The notes beneath the pieces were generated by a model. That model did no database searches, was not told where the DNA came from, and saw nothing but the letters and a program-made list of their open reading frames with translations. 64,000 nucleotides of DNA from Paramecium pentaurelia (taxonomy: Eukaryota > Ciliophora > Oligohymenophorea > Peniculida > Parameciidae), in contig CAJJDO010000013.1 in the NCBI GenBank assembly GCA_905183005.1, positions 175,728-239,727 of the forward strand, given 5' to 3'. Positions 35,675 to 48,883 of this stretch are shown piece after piece. Numbering within the stretch: the first letter of the stretch is position 1; each line of letters opens with the position of its first letter. A program made the translations under genes and the position numbers.

Positions 35675-38600
35675 TCACTAATACTTTCTATAGTATTTTT
35701 TGGATTTATGAGTTGATTTAGATCTTCTTCTATAGCCATCGCTACTATCAGATTTATTTCGTTGTCTTGATCGAGATCTTTCTTTACTTTCTTGCATTTT
35801 AGTAGATTCTAATAAATAAAATTGAAAAACTACTTTCATAATCATATTTGTATGTTTTGGAATGTCTTCTTTCAAATTAAAATCCACTATAATACTTATT
35901 ATTTTTATATTTATCAGAATCTACAGATTCCTATCTTTTTCTTTTGTAATCTTATGATTTTTGTGAGCTTTCACTGCTGGATCCTTATATTAGATAAGAT
36001 TATTACTTCTTTTATTATATCCCCTATTTCTGGAATAATCATTATCTTCATAATATCTTCTACTAGTTCTAGGTCTTTCATATTTATAACTCTAATATTT
36101 TTGTTTCTATTTTGATTTATCATAATTGTGTGATTTTTCATATTTATATTTATCATATCTATCAATAGGACTTTTTTAATTATAATTATATTTATGATGA
36201 TGAGATTTATGTTTTTATTTAGTTGATAAATCTCTACTTTTCATTGAATCAGAACGACTCTATCTTTTTTAATGTTAATTATTGCTAGAATCAGATGAAC
36301 TATTATCACTACTTTCTTTTTATCTATCACTTTTTTTACTGTATTATGATGGTTAAGATATTAATGAAATTAAAGGTAAATTTTATAATTTAGGAGTATC
36401 ATCTTCTTAAAAATTATTAAATCTTTTGAATGAATCTTATTATTAATTTCCATCCATTTATATTTAATCTGGTTACTGTCTTTTATATCCCAATATTGCA
36501 TTTAGAATCTTTTTAGTTAATAAAATTAAATTCCTTTTTCTCAACATTTATTCTTAATCACTTAAATTCTTTTATATTTCCTTTCCTAAACAATATTAAA
36601 TATATAATTATGTTTCATAATCTCTAAGTAATGATGGATAACAACGTTTAACAAACCAATTATCAAATTTCTATTCTCTATATTTCATAATATTAAATTA
36701 ATAAAAATAAGGAGTAATAAGATCCCAATTCTTCATAAATGCCATATCATTAGTCATCATTGTATTTTAAAGATATTTAAAAACATATCTGCTCATTTGC
36801 ATAGACATTTAATCTTAATATTATTCTAATTTTAATTAACAATCCTCTTAAATCATTTCAAAAAACATTTATTTAGTTTATTTAATTTGACTTCTTAAAC
36901 ATAATATCAAAATAGTCATATTCTTTCTAGGATGTGATGCTTCAAACAATAATACTTTTGTTGAAGAAGAATCTTTTTCAATCCTCTATTTAACTTATTT
37001 ACATTGTTCTTTATATTATGGAGAAATGAGAACAGTAAAATAAGTCATTTCCTTATCATTATTAGTTTCTTATTCCAAAAGTAATTTAATAGCATTACTA
37101 GTCTCTTAAATCTATTAAAGAGTACCAATTAGACAGACTTCTTTCTCTCTATATTATATATAAAAGAATGGATGATTTATATCTCTTTAAGTTTATTCTC
37201 CTTTTGCATTATAAACAGAATCTCTAGAAATACGGATTTCAGCATGTTATTTTAGATGATACATATTTTACTAAACTGTTTTAGTTTCACTTCTACTAAT
37301 ATACAATCTTTAAACACATAATGTTTTTAAGATCTTTGATATTTCTTAAACAGTTAATTCTATATTTTATTTAGATCCTTTAATTTTAATTGGAGTAGCT
37401 CTATCCATAGGAAATATTTCTTCACTATGAGCCAATGATTTATTATATATAATGTTTACTTCTTATTTTTTATCTAAACTATTGCTATTAAGAATTATAA
37501 TTAAATAATTACAATTTCATTATTAATCTTTTTAAATAAATAATTGGTACTTTAATCTACCCTTCAATAATTCCAAGTTCTTTTTTAAGTTCTTTTATTA
37601 TTTATTCAATCATAATTAAGATTGTTCTAAAGATAGTTATTTATTATACAGAACCAATAACAGTCAAATTATTTTCTTTCTTAAAAAAATCAGCATATTA
37701 TTAATCTATTTATTCAAAACTAATTTTGTTTCCAATCTTATAAATTAATGGAGCATTCTTTTTGACTACTTTCTATTCAAGTATATTAATTTTAAAACAT
37801 TCTTTTTTAGTATCAATATTTTGGATATTTTATACTTAAATCTATTCTATTTATTATTGTAATTCAATATTATCATTATATTATTCTTCAAATTTTTTCT
37901 AAGCTACATCAACAATAGATTGCATTTACTATAGTTTACCACTATTTTAAGGTTATAATTCAATTGACTATTTAACAAATTGATCTAGGTTATTTAATGA
38001 AGTTCCTGTAGATTTCATATTATTTGAAGGTAAAAGTAGATCTGAAATATTAGTATCTATTTCTTCTTTTTTATTATAAATTACATCTTCCTCTAATTTA
38101 TTAATTTATTATTATTATTAATGTTGTTTTTATTATAAATATTCTCTTACTGTTTATTTCTCTAAAGATTTCATCATCTTATATCTATTATCATATTCAC
38201 TATCAGAATCACTTGATGAAGATGACGAATCCATTTTTTTCTTATTTTTTTTCTCATTATTCAATTATTTTGCTTTCTATAATAATAAACCTTCTATTTT
38301 TTCTTTTTCTTTTTCAGATTCTGCTAATATTCTTTTCTCATCCTAACATTCTTAACAATACCAAGCATCTTTAGGTACTTATGATAATGGAGGTATAAGA
38401 CATAATAAATGGAATCCACAATTGCATTTATCACATAACAGTAATTACTCATCATCTTAAGGTGTTTTAGTTTGACATATTTTACATACCATATTTTCTA
38501 AATGTTCTTCCCATTCTTCTTATGTTACATCAGTTGGTTTCAAACCTAAATATCCTTTGCATTTATTTGCTCCACATAAACATTTAGTTAATGGTGTATG

Positions 38601-39422
38601 AAATACATCAAATTAATAATCAAATGTTAATTCTTCATCTTCATTTATGTCTCTTATTGCAAATATACCTATACATACTTCACCTAACACATTCCATTTC
38701 TCAGTAATACAATTTGGTTCACAAGAATGATTTATAAATCTTGCTAGATTCCCTTTAGATGTTGGATCAATAACTTCTTAATTGTTAAGTTTCATTAAAT
38801 ATGTGCATGTCGATTTCTAAAATAAACACACAATTCAAACCGAATATTCTTGCACTCGTCTTCTCCCAAATGCACTATTTATTTGAAATATCTCTCCAAC
38901 ATATTGCATTATGAATTGTCCTTTCAAAATACGCTCACCAGCAAATAAACCCATCCCTTTTCCTCCACAACGTAATGGATATACACATGCATCATCATGT
39001 TTCTAAAATCTTCTATTTTTGCATTATTCTGCACATGGACATAACTCTACATCACATTCTGTACAAGTAAATCTATTCAAGCATCTCTCACCGCAATTAT
39101 ATGAATATTATGGACCTTAAGGTCGACTATTTTAACTATTTAATATACTTTTATATTTAATCTTCAGGACACATAATACAGGAACAAACAAGAGTCTCAT
39201 CTCGAGTAACTCTATATTGTTTTCTTTCCAAATATTGATTCTTTTTTAATAAAGTAAAGTATTTAAAACTATCTTTCAAACCTTATAATCTTGCAGGATT
39301 TCCTTGTAATTTAGAAACTATCTTGCATGATAATTATGGGTAATTACATTTCTATTTTTAGATGTTTCTTTAAGGATAGATTAATCATTTTTCTTTGTTT
39401 TATTACTCTCATCCAATTACAT
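35675..39422 (-). CDS. SET-domain histone lysine methyltransferase with PHD finger and RS-rich tail
   Basis: Six introns (26, 22, 24, 28, 23, 25 nt) leave exactly 1,200 codons. A Cys-rich AWS motif comes first (ETLVCSCIMCPE, CGERCLNRFTCTECDVELCP). The SET domain follows: GKGMGLFAGERILKGQFIMQ, RFINHSCEPNC and ELTFDYQFD. A post-SET CLCGANKCKGYLG and a PHD finger (CKICQTPQDDEQLLLCDKCN) come next. AWS-SET-post-SET order is that of the SETD2/ASH1/NSD group, which methylates H3K36. The middle has KH-like stretches (PIKIKGSKQNIELTV) of weak support. The C-terminus is Ser/Arg/Lys-rich (RSRSRQRNKSDSSDGYRRRS). One intron near the SET core has a GTT donor rather than GTA. Confidence 0.92.
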
Positions 39423-39438
39423 TAATTTAAAATTATTA

Positions 39439-40527
39439 TCATTATAATATATTAGTAATAACTTTTTATGGACAATTATGTTTGCATTCATCACAGCAGA
39501 CCAATTTTATAGGAATTTCTTAAATTAATAATTTCTTTTCACTTTAACTCAATTCTTTTTCTTTTTACTCTTTCTAAACTTTTTACTATATTATTATAAA
39601 AGAATTATTTACCTTAAAAATAATCTACTATTCTATTTCTTTAATAAAAGTTTATTTCTCCATAGATTTATCCAATTATTTTTATTTTTCAATTTATTCT
39701 TCTTATTATTTTAATTAAATCATAGTATAATACTCTTATTATTTTTTGTTTTCTTCATTTTTTCTTTTTTATTCATTAATTTTAACTTGATATTAAATTT
39801 CTTATTTAAATTATTCCATTTATTATTTTTTAGCTAATTCAATAGCTTTATTCAATTCTTCATCTTTTTTTTATAAATATTTAAGTTATTCTTATTCTAT
39901 TTTATTCATTTCTTCTTATTATTATTTTAATTTCTATTTTTCACTTAATGTATATTTCCAATAATTTATAGTTTATCTTTATTATTAAGCTTTAATTTAT
40001 TGATTATGTATTTGCTCATTCTCCAATTATGTCCAATATTGAGATTCTATTATATCAGATTTATTATTTTATAACTTTTATTAAATCTTTTCTTCTTCTT
40101 TAAATGTTATTTAATTTTTAAGATCTCTTAAATAATATTATTGTAATTATTCTTTTTTTTCTTATTACTTTATCTTTTTAATATTGTCATCCCTTTCTAA
40201 CTATTTAAAGAAGTTAGCTACTTCAGCTTTTTCATTTGATTATTCTGTTTTAACTCTTTATTAATGCAATTGTATTAAATCTCCATTAATTTTATGATAA
40301 GTAAAGAATTTCCTTCTATTTTCTTCAGCCAACTAATCTCTATATTAATTTTCTTAATCTATTGATTATTTTACTTATTAATACAATTTCTAATTTATCA
40401 ATGAAATTATAATTACTTAATCTTCCTATCGTTATTATTATACTCTATATTCTTTTTCTTTCATCAGTGATCGATTCAAACAATTATTGCAAATTTTCTT
40501 AAGTCTTGGATTAGATGGAGGTGTCAT
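39439..40527 (-). CDS. Coiled-coil protein with terminal cysteine motifs
   Basis: One 27-nt intron (GTAAAT...ATATAG) gives exactly 354 codons. A CxxC motif near the N-terminus (RLKKICNNCLNRSL) precedes about 270 residues of continuous Gln/Glu/Lys-rich coiled coil (many TAA codons). A Cys-rich end follows (KLVCCDECKHNCPQK). The paired cysteine sites could bind zinc together. No family is recognised; a structural or centrosomal role is possible but unproven. It ends 16 bp before the start of the SET-domain gene. Confidence 0.75.
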
Positions 40528-40866
40528 TTATAATCCTGGACTAGTTTTGACATATTAAGCTGATAAGGCAGGAGTGAGGCATTTCTTAGGAGTGTTTTAA
40601 TTTGATTGTTTTATTGTTTCATATTTTTATCTCATTTAGCGAATGTCTTGCATAAACTGACAAAATAAAATTTATTCCAAATAAAAATGATAATTCTGTT
40701 CTTAATAAATTATGTTGTTGCTTAAATTTTATATTGTGATGTGAAAGTTGATGGAATAGAAAAGGGTTAATTAACATTCTAATTACAATGTGACTCAACT
40801 CCACAATCTTGTCTTAATATATAAGAACTTTAAGATTTCAAACTTAGTCACATTTCAGAATAAAAA

Positions 40867-41157
40867 ATGGAAATTACAAATCCAATAATAAACAAGAAAT
40901 GGAAATCAGAAATCAATAATTTATATACTTAATTTGGAGCTATAGGATAATAGAGAAATATTGAATCAGGAGAAGTAGATTAAACCTACACTATATTTCT
41001 TAATAAATAAGAATTTGATGGACCAAAGAGTTAATGGTTAGTAATTGGCAATATCATTCGTCAAGAAGACAAAGAATTACTCAATTATCTAAAGTGGACA
41101 TCTTAATCATCTAATCAAATTCCCAATAGAGATATTAAATTTAAGTGTTCACTTTGA
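40867..41157 (+). CDS. Small unknown protein, 96 residues
   Basis: An uninterrupted frame with a balanced composition (WKSEINNLYTQFGAIGQQRN; SQWLVIGNIIRQEDKELLNY), which argues for a real gene. No signal peptide or span is visible and no family is recognised. It precedes a kinase by 171 bp on the same strand. Confidence 0.6.
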
Positions 41158-41328
41158 TTTTAATAGTTTATATTATTATACTCAATAAAATGATTTAATC
41201 ATATATGTTATTAAAATCTAATGCTTATTATAAAATTTAACAATTTTAATTATGATTCATAAATTTATTATATAAATAGACAACTATTTTTATAATGCTA
41301 ATCATAATTATTTTTAGTAATCTAAGAA

Positions 41329-42686
41329 ATGTTTCTGACTTGTTGTCCTAATGTTTACTCTATGTTGCTGAAGACTCAAATAAACTTTATTGACAATGAA
41401 ATTATACTATCTCTTGATTTATAGCCTCCTTACAAAGCTATACTAAAGAAAGACTTCTTACATATTTACAAAGAAGAAGAACCTTTATTTTCTCTACCTT
41501 TATCGTATCCAAATCTTATTAGTTGGCAATTCAAAAGAGACTTAGTAGGCTTTATGATTAACAATACTACTTATTTCACAGACTAAACCTATAAGTTAAA
41601 GGAATTACTAAATGGAAAACTATTTTTTTCAAGAATCCAAGATTTTTATACTCCACTATAAGTATTAGGTTAAGGTAGCTCAGCTAAAGTCTTATTAGTT
41701 AAATCTAAACATAGTGATTAATATTTTGCAGCAAAATGTGTTGAAAAGAATGAACTTATGTATTAAGAAATAGAGATTAATAATGAATTAGATCATCATG
41801 CATTTGTTAAAATAAAAGAAGTCTTTTAAGGAGATACTAGCTACTATATTATAATGGATTTATTATCAGGAAAAAATTTGTAGTAACTAATTAAAAATCA
41901 ACATGTTGGCTTAACATTGGAGTAAACATAAAAAATAATGCATGTAAATTGATAGTTAAATAGGCTTTATTAAGTGGGATTGAACATATGCATTAAAAAA
42001 ACATTATGCACAGAGACATTAAACCAGAAAATATTGTATTATAAAAAAATAACAATTTGACTACTCTCAAAATAGTTGACTTTGGTTTAGCAACATATAC
42101 TACATTAAAAAAGTATAATAAAATTCTTAAATAGATATAAATATCCAAAATGTGGAACACCTGGTTATGTTGCTCCAGAAATAGCCAATCTGACAGACAA
42201 GGATACTACATATAGTTCTAAATGTGATATTTTTAGTGCTGGAGCAGTATTTTTTAAACTGTTAACAGGAAGAGATGTATTTCCTGGAACAGGCTTTAAC
42301 TTTGTACTATCATTAAATAAGAAATGTTATATTGATTTCTCGGTTCTTACTTTAAAGAAAATACCACAGAATATCATAGTAATCTATAATTAATATTGAG
42401 GGAACTTGTCTAAAAAATGCTATCTAAAGATCCAAAAATGAGACCAACTGCTACAGAATGTCTAAATCATGAATTCTTTACATATTATGATAAACCAACT
42501 AGTGCTCAAAAGAAGACCTTTTTTGCCTAAACTAGAGCTGCTACTTTGACTGTCGATTTTTCCTCTCCTGAAGAAAAGCCTGAATATAAAGGTTCCTTTG
42601 TTACTAATGACATTGTACCATAAGAATATGGAATGTAAAAAAAGAATACAAAATTCAATACCACTGAATTTGATTAATATAATTGA
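41329..42686 (+). CDS. Serine/threonine protein kinase with PH-like N-terminus
   Basis: Residues 1-110 look like a pleckstrin-homology-type fold (YKAILKKDFLHIYKEEE; ISWQFKRDLVGFMINN). The kinase follows with LGQGSSAKVLLVKS, FAAKCVEK, IMHRDIKPENIV, VDFGLATY and CGTPGYVAPEIANL, and a C-lobe ending LVQKMLSKDPKMRPTATECL. The set fits the CDPK/CAMK-like kinases common in ciliates, without EF hands. Two normal introns (20 and 22 nt) are clear. A third, 32 nt with a GTT donor near 42316-42360, is needed to reach LVQKML in frame and then gives exactly 428 codons; otherwise there is a one-base shift there. Confidence 0.87.
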
Positions 42687-43027
42687 ATAATCATTATATA
42701 TTGTTTAAGATATTTAAATAGTTCTTGATAATAGAGCAATTATATTTCTTCATTTATTATTATGGCGATGAAAAGGAATTTATAATACTATCAACTTAAC
42801 AAATTTTAATAATTTTGAAACTCTTTAGCATTATATGAATTTTAATTTTTAGAGAAAGTTATACAAAATCATTAGGAGTTAATCCAGAATTGAATTTATT
42901 CATTTGCATCACATAAGTCATTAATATTCTTATTAAATCATTTAACTTAAACTCAAATTAAAAATAATTATATTTAGAATAATAATATAACAAAATAAAT
43001 AACTATTAACAACAATAATATATAAAA
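42687..43027. other. Spacer between convergent genes
   Basis: AT-rich; I see no gene, RNA or repeat. It should hold the 3' ends of the kinase and KRI1 transcripts. Confidence 0.4.
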
Positions 43028-45140
43028 TCAGACTCCATATGTTTTAAGTCTCTTAGAATTAACCTAGAGGGTTGTATTTTCTACTACATCTTCCACTTCT
43101 AATTAGACTTTTTATTTTTATTCTTATTATTCTTCTTCTTATTTCTTTTTTTAAAATTCTTTTGGATCAATTCCTTTAAGAATTAATTTTTTATTCCTTT
43201 TAGTACTCTTTCTTATTTAAGCCAATAATCTTTCAGCTTTATTTTTCTTAATTTTAATTGAACCATCTCTATAAGGGGCTAATTTCTTTATTGAAACATA
43301 TTAATTCAATAATTTATCATCTGCATAAAGTAAATCATCATTTGTTAAACCAAAATCTTATTTTTCAACATCAATATATTAAAATTTAGTTTTGATTCCA
43401 CCTGCTATGACATCTTCAAAGTCCAAACTATAGTATTCATCAATAATATTTTTGAGATTAGAAGGAAGCTTTTCTTTTAATTATTCAGGGTTTTCTTCAA
43501 GTAATTTATTGACATCTAAAACTTCTGCTTCTATAAATTTATATCTTTATTAATTTTTATCTTTTTCAAAACAATCAACACATAAATAATCCTTTATACT
43601 TTCATAATAATCATTTTCTTTAGTCATTTTGATTTAACATGCTCTACAATACTTAAATTAATTAATTAATTATTAAGCTTCTTCTTCTTTAGGAGGTTTG
43701 CAACTTTTAGGAATCAAAGCCTTTTTTAATTTATGTTATGGATGTTATTAAATACAATTTTCACAAAGTGTATAATCTTCACAAACCTAACAATCCCATC
43801 TAAAATGATTTGGTTCAATTGTTTATTTACAAGAATCACAAAACCACCATATTGTTATATCTTCTTCTTTTAAGGCATCCATTTCTCTAAAAATAATATA
43901 AATTTATTAATTACTCTTAATTTAAGTTTTTTTTCATAATGGTTGGAATTGTAGGTTTAATCTTTATAACATTATCTACATCTAAACCTTATTCATTTTT
44001 TTATACTTCTTAATCTTATTCTTATGCATCTTCATTTTATTCCAATTCTTCTGGAGATTCTTCTTCATCTTCAAAATATTCTTCATCAAATATCTTCTCC
44101 ATTTTTTTATCAAATTCTTCAGGTTAAAAATCTTTCTTATCAATTTCTTCTAATAATAATTTAGCATCTTTTATTCCTCCTACTTATTATATTTTCTACA
44201 ATTTTGATATAATTTCATTCTTTTTTGCTGCTTTCAATTACTTTAATTCTTTTTCTAATTATTATTTTTATTCCATTTCTCTTTAAGCTTTAGCTAATCT
44301 CTATCTATGTCTTGCTGTTTCTGGTTCTTATCTTAATGTATCCTTTAAATCTCTTTCATAAGTAATCAATTAATTTCCTCCTTCTTCTTCAAATCTAAAA
44401 TTATATTTTTCTTCAAATTAATCCATTTTCTCTTCATCTTCAGAAGAATCAATAATATCATTCATATCATCTTTATCAATCCATCCTTTTGTTAATATAT
44501 ATTTTCTTAGAAATTTATCTTTCTCATCCAAATTTTCCTCATTTCCCCAATATCTTTATAATATATCTTATTCTTCTGGTTTCTATTTCTTTAATAGTTT
44601 TTCAAATTCTTTATTTTCATCTTCAATTTCTTTAACTGTTTTTTACTTTACTTTTAATAAATCCTTTTGTTATTTAGTAGTATTCTTTGCTGCTTATATA
44701 AAAGCATTTTTCAATCTAATTTATTCTTCATTTGGAGTTATACCAATATTTGGTTCATACTCTTCCTCTTCTAATCCCTCTTATTCTTCATTGATTCCTT
44801 AACCTTAAAGATCAGCATATGTGACCTTCTTTTAATTCTAATCTTTTATATCAATATCATCAAAGTCTTCCTCTTAAAATATTTCTTTATTTTAATAAAT
44901 ATCTGGATGTTTATATCTTATTTTGGCAAGAGTTTCAATGAATTTTTATGTTACTTTGTCATTTATTAAATCTCCATTTTCATCTTCTGGAATCTAATCT
45001 TCACTACTTTCTTCTTAATCTAGAATCTCTCCTTTCTTATCTAATAATTCTCTTTCCTTTTTCTTTTAATACTTTTCAGCAAACTTCTTATTTATTTTTA
45101 ATTTTAGCTTTGGTTATTCTTGACCTTCAAATAATTTCAT
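43028..45140 (-). CDS. KRI1: KRI1-like ribosome biogenesis protein with an inserted ZZ-type zinc finger
   Basis: One 28-nt intron leaves exactly 695 codons. The N-terminal half is acidic/basic. The conserved KRI1 block FEEKYNFRFEEEGGNQLITY lies near the middle. The C-terminal KRI1 domain reads EYYSLDFEDVIAGGIKTKFQ, DFGLTNDDLLYADDKLLNQY and VSIKKLAPYRDG. KRI1 works with KRR1 on 40S pre-ribosomes in the nucleolus. Between the two halves is an extra zinc-finger region: WWFCDSCKQTIEPNHFRWDC, then CEDYTLCENC, then CRACQIKM and LCVDCFEK, which resembles a ZZ finger. I know of no ZZ finger in yeast or human KRI1. The joining intron is in frame, so the fusion is not an annotation merge. Confidence 0.9.
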
Positions 45141-45244
45141 AAATTTTTAATAAATGTTGTTATTATAATATTAATAAATATTTATATGTTTTTTAATAAT
45201 AAAAAGAATATATAAGCTTATATGATTAATTATAATAATTATTA

Positions 45245-47416
45245 TCAATAAGGTAATAAAGTTAACACTTTAAATAATTAATCATATTTAATAGAGGAAT
45301 CTGGCCATTTAAAGATATTATTAATCTACTATTCATCCATCATTTTATTCAATACTATTTTTGCTGTGGATATTTCAATAAGATTTGTTTCTGGATCTGA
45401 AAAAAGTTTTACAACTTCCAATAATTTATCAAAATCTGGATAAATCAATTTAAATGATAAATACACACTATAAAAGGCTGCATCCAAATCTAATTAGTAT
45501 TTATCTTTGCTATTTTTTTCTTAATATAAATAAGTTTCTTTTAAAATACTTTAAAGATTTACATCATCAACAATAAATCCTAAAGAAAATAAATAAGATT
45601 TTAAATTTTCAGATAACATATAGCAATTTGTCCAAGCTGAATTATTTTCATTTATGTCTCCCTGTTCGAAAAGTATAAAATTTGTCGAACATAATTAAAA
45701 AAATTCAGGATCTTTTTCTTTTAATAATTTTTTAAATTATTAAGCATCATATTAATCGCATTATATAAAATGATTTTTATTATTATCTGTAACAGCTTCA
45801 ATTTTAATTTCTGAAAGTCTCTTCAAATTTGGTTCTTATATTAATTTGGAATATTTAAAAAGATATTGTGATATAGTGAGTAAATGTTTTTAAGGTTATC
45901 TAAATGTTAGTTCATAACCAAAACTTTATTTAGCTTTGTAATTTCTATCTGTAGAACTTATTTAAAAAGGTTTAGTATTGAAACTCATTTATAATTATTA
46001 TTATTACTATTAATTTTCAACCTCTTTGATTTAAATAGAGTTTTTTAATTTGTCCTGAATAGACTAATAATGAAATATTTAATTATTCGTATTTTATTAA
46101 GTTTTAACAGTTTAGTTGCTTTATTAGTTTTATGAAGATTGTTATTTTACATTAAAATAATCTTCAATATTAATTTTCTTTTGTTCTTAAGTTGAAAATT
46201 TTGCAACTTCATCTTATAAATTATTCTTTTAAATGGGACTTTAATTATCATTTTTTTATTCACTTATAATTTTACTGCCTGTTAGATATGGTACAGGTTT
46301 AGTATTTTATGGTAATTTTTCTTAAGGAGGCTTTTCGAAAACATTATTCATTACTTCTTTAACCTACTAGTTTACCAATTTTGGGTTTGATTCAATAACT
46401 TGCTTTGGTATTTATTTAGTTGTACATTCATATAGATCTTGTAATAAGTTATCTAAGTCTTCTTCATCTTTATCATTCACAAGAGATTTATACATAGAAG
46501 AATCTTTTCTTGCATTTTAATATATATCATCAAAATGACATTATTAAATTTAATCTTTTACAATTTCCATAGTTTCATTATGAATAGATTATAAAAGAGA
46601 TTATTATTAAATTACAGATTATTCATTTTAACCTGCACCAAAATGTTATAATTAAGGTGCTTCAAATAATTCTGATTAATAGAGTCCTGATTAATCATTT
46701 ACTTTTTACCGATGACTTAAGAAATTATCTAAAATATTACTAATATTATTTGTATTAGAATTATTTTATCTTGATTATTTTTTAATATGTTCAGATTTTA
46801 TAGACATTTTTTTCATTTATGGTATGTCTTAACTATCATCCAATTATGAATTAATTTAGAATAATTCTTCATGTTAATGACTTGATTTTTTAGTACTTTT
46901 ATCCAATTATTACTAAAACACTTAATTTATAGGAAGTTATGGAATAAATACAGGACTTTATTAAGTTATATTTGTTAAATGTGATTCATTTATATTTTAT
47001 TCTTATTACTATGGTTACAATTATTAATTATAAATTTATTGAGATTAGTTTTAATTTTAGGATTGCTTATATTTAGGTGATACTGGAGCATTATTTTATT
47101 ATTATTTATTCAATAATTGTTAATATTATTATTGTTATTATTACAATGAAACCTAATATAAATCAGGTTAGGGTTAACTAAATGAAAATCTTTTATTTTA
47201 TTCTTGATAATAAGCATCTAATTAATTTTAATATTCATCTTCAGAAATTTTCTAAAACTATTGTGCTGATTCATCTTACTCTTCTTAAATAGCATTCTTC
47301 TGATTCTCAGATGGATTACTCTTTTTTTAGAGATTTTCAAAACTAATTGCCATTATTTATTATAGTTTTGCTTTTTATTTAGTAGATTTTGGTTTAGTTT
47401 TATTTTTTGCTTCCAT
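45245..47416 (-). CDS. Gln/Asn-rich protein, 723 residues, unknown
   Basis: This is one of the longest intronless frames here: exactly 724 codons, a large share being TAA or TAG read as Gln. The first 330 residues are low-complexity, with many Gln, Asn and Ser (prion-like). An acidic segment follows (NDKDEEDLDNLLQDLYECTT). From about residue 520 the sequence becomes globular and helical (QSFGYELTFRQPQKHLLTIS; AWTNCYMLSENLKSYLFSLG; LDAAFYSVYLSFKLIYPDFD). I do not recognise the C-terminal domain. The repeat-rich part could drive condensate formation, as seen in P-body proteins; that is inference. Confidence 0.85.
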
Positions 47417-47880
47417 TTAAGGAATTTTATATATAATTATTAATTATATTATTAATATTTATTTTTATTAACTATTTAATTTACGTCATCTATATTTCTT
47501 ATTTTCATCAACTTAATACTCAAAATTTAAAGTAAATATTGTTATAATCAACAATTCATCAAAAGTTATTGTTTCATATTAATAAATTGAATATTAATTG
47601 ATACTGGAATAAATTATTAAGAGAATTAAATATTATTTTAATTTCAAATGAAATATAATATATAAATTCTTTAATTCCTCATTAATATATTTAAAAATTC
47701 AGTATTTTTAATTATGTTACCCAATATTTTACAGAACTATGTTGTTTTGTTAAGTTAAAAAATGTTCAAAATAATAATAATTTAATAATGTTATATTATG
47801 GTTTTAATTTCTTGAAATATATAGTACAATTATAAAGTTAATTAACACTTAATTATATGATATTGTATTAATTAATTTTT
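47417..47880. other. Divergent intergenic region
   Basis: AT-rich spacer between two divergent starts. No open frame or RNA is evident. Confidence 0.45.
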
Positions 47881-48531
47881 ATGGGGAATATTTGTATAAA
47901 TAAATAAGAAAATTAGAGAGCAAAAATTATTAAAATAAATGGATATCCTCGCTTGAATTGTCCAAACAAAATGATTTTAGTACCAAGTATTTAAAATTTA
48001 TCATAAAATTTGGATACTTTTGAAGAAGACTTTTATAAAAGCGAGTTTATTTTAGATTTCTAACTTGATAATTAAAGAAATCAGAGCACAAGAAAAGTTC
48101 ATTTAGGCTCAACAATTGAAGAAATTAATCGATTAAACTTAATTTAATGTCCTTCTTTATGTCACATAGATGAAAACAATGATATACATTAGAATAATCC
48201 ATCAAAATTGATACCTAACCATTAGAAAAACTATAATAATGTTATCTTAAGAGGTCAGAAACAAAATTAATTAAAAAAAAGAAATAAAAAGGTTTCACTG
48301 TAAAAATTAGAATAACCAAAAAGTATTCTCAAATCTCACACAAAATAAAACCATACATCCTATAGTAGCTTCTATGATAATAAAAGTTCACATACTGTAA
48401 CTTTCAGCCTTGCCTCTTGCAAATCAAGAAATTCAAGATCATTATCACCATTAATAAATGCTTTATAAATGAATAAGCAACCTGAAGAAAGCAAAAGCAT
48501 GTCTTATTTATTATAATTTCCTTACTTGTGA
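47881..48531 (+). CDS. Predicted N-myristoylated protein, 216 residues
   Basis: An intronless frame starting MGNICINKQENQRAKI: Gly2 and Cys5 fit N-myristoylation with palmitoylation, so the protein is probably membrane-anchored on the cytosolic side. The body is polar and Ser/Asn/Lys-rich without predicted spans (TFEEDFYKSEFILDFQLDNQ; YSSFYDNKSSHTVTFSLASC). No enzyme motif is recognised. It is the longest of four Met-Gly proteins in this window. Confidence 0.7.
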
Positions 48532-48883
48532 TATGAATTAATAATTTTAAAATATAAGAACAATAATAATACATATTTTATATAAATATTTATTATATAA
48601 TATTATTTTGAAGAATAAATATCATTAAGAATAATAATATATTGATTTATCAATAGTATAATATTTAAAACTAATCTATGAAATAATTTATTTAATAATA
48701 AATCTAGTCATATTTCTATTCATTTTAAGAATTATCATATATAAAACATTAATTATCTATATAAGAAATTATACAATTTACTCTATTAATATAAAAATTG
48801 AACAGATATATGAAATATAATTAATTATGTAATATAGAATTAAATTGGATGATAAATTTTTATCAATTATTATATAAGATTTA
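48532..48883. other. Spacer between convergent genes
   Basis: AT-rich; no gene or RNA seen. Confidence 0.4.
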
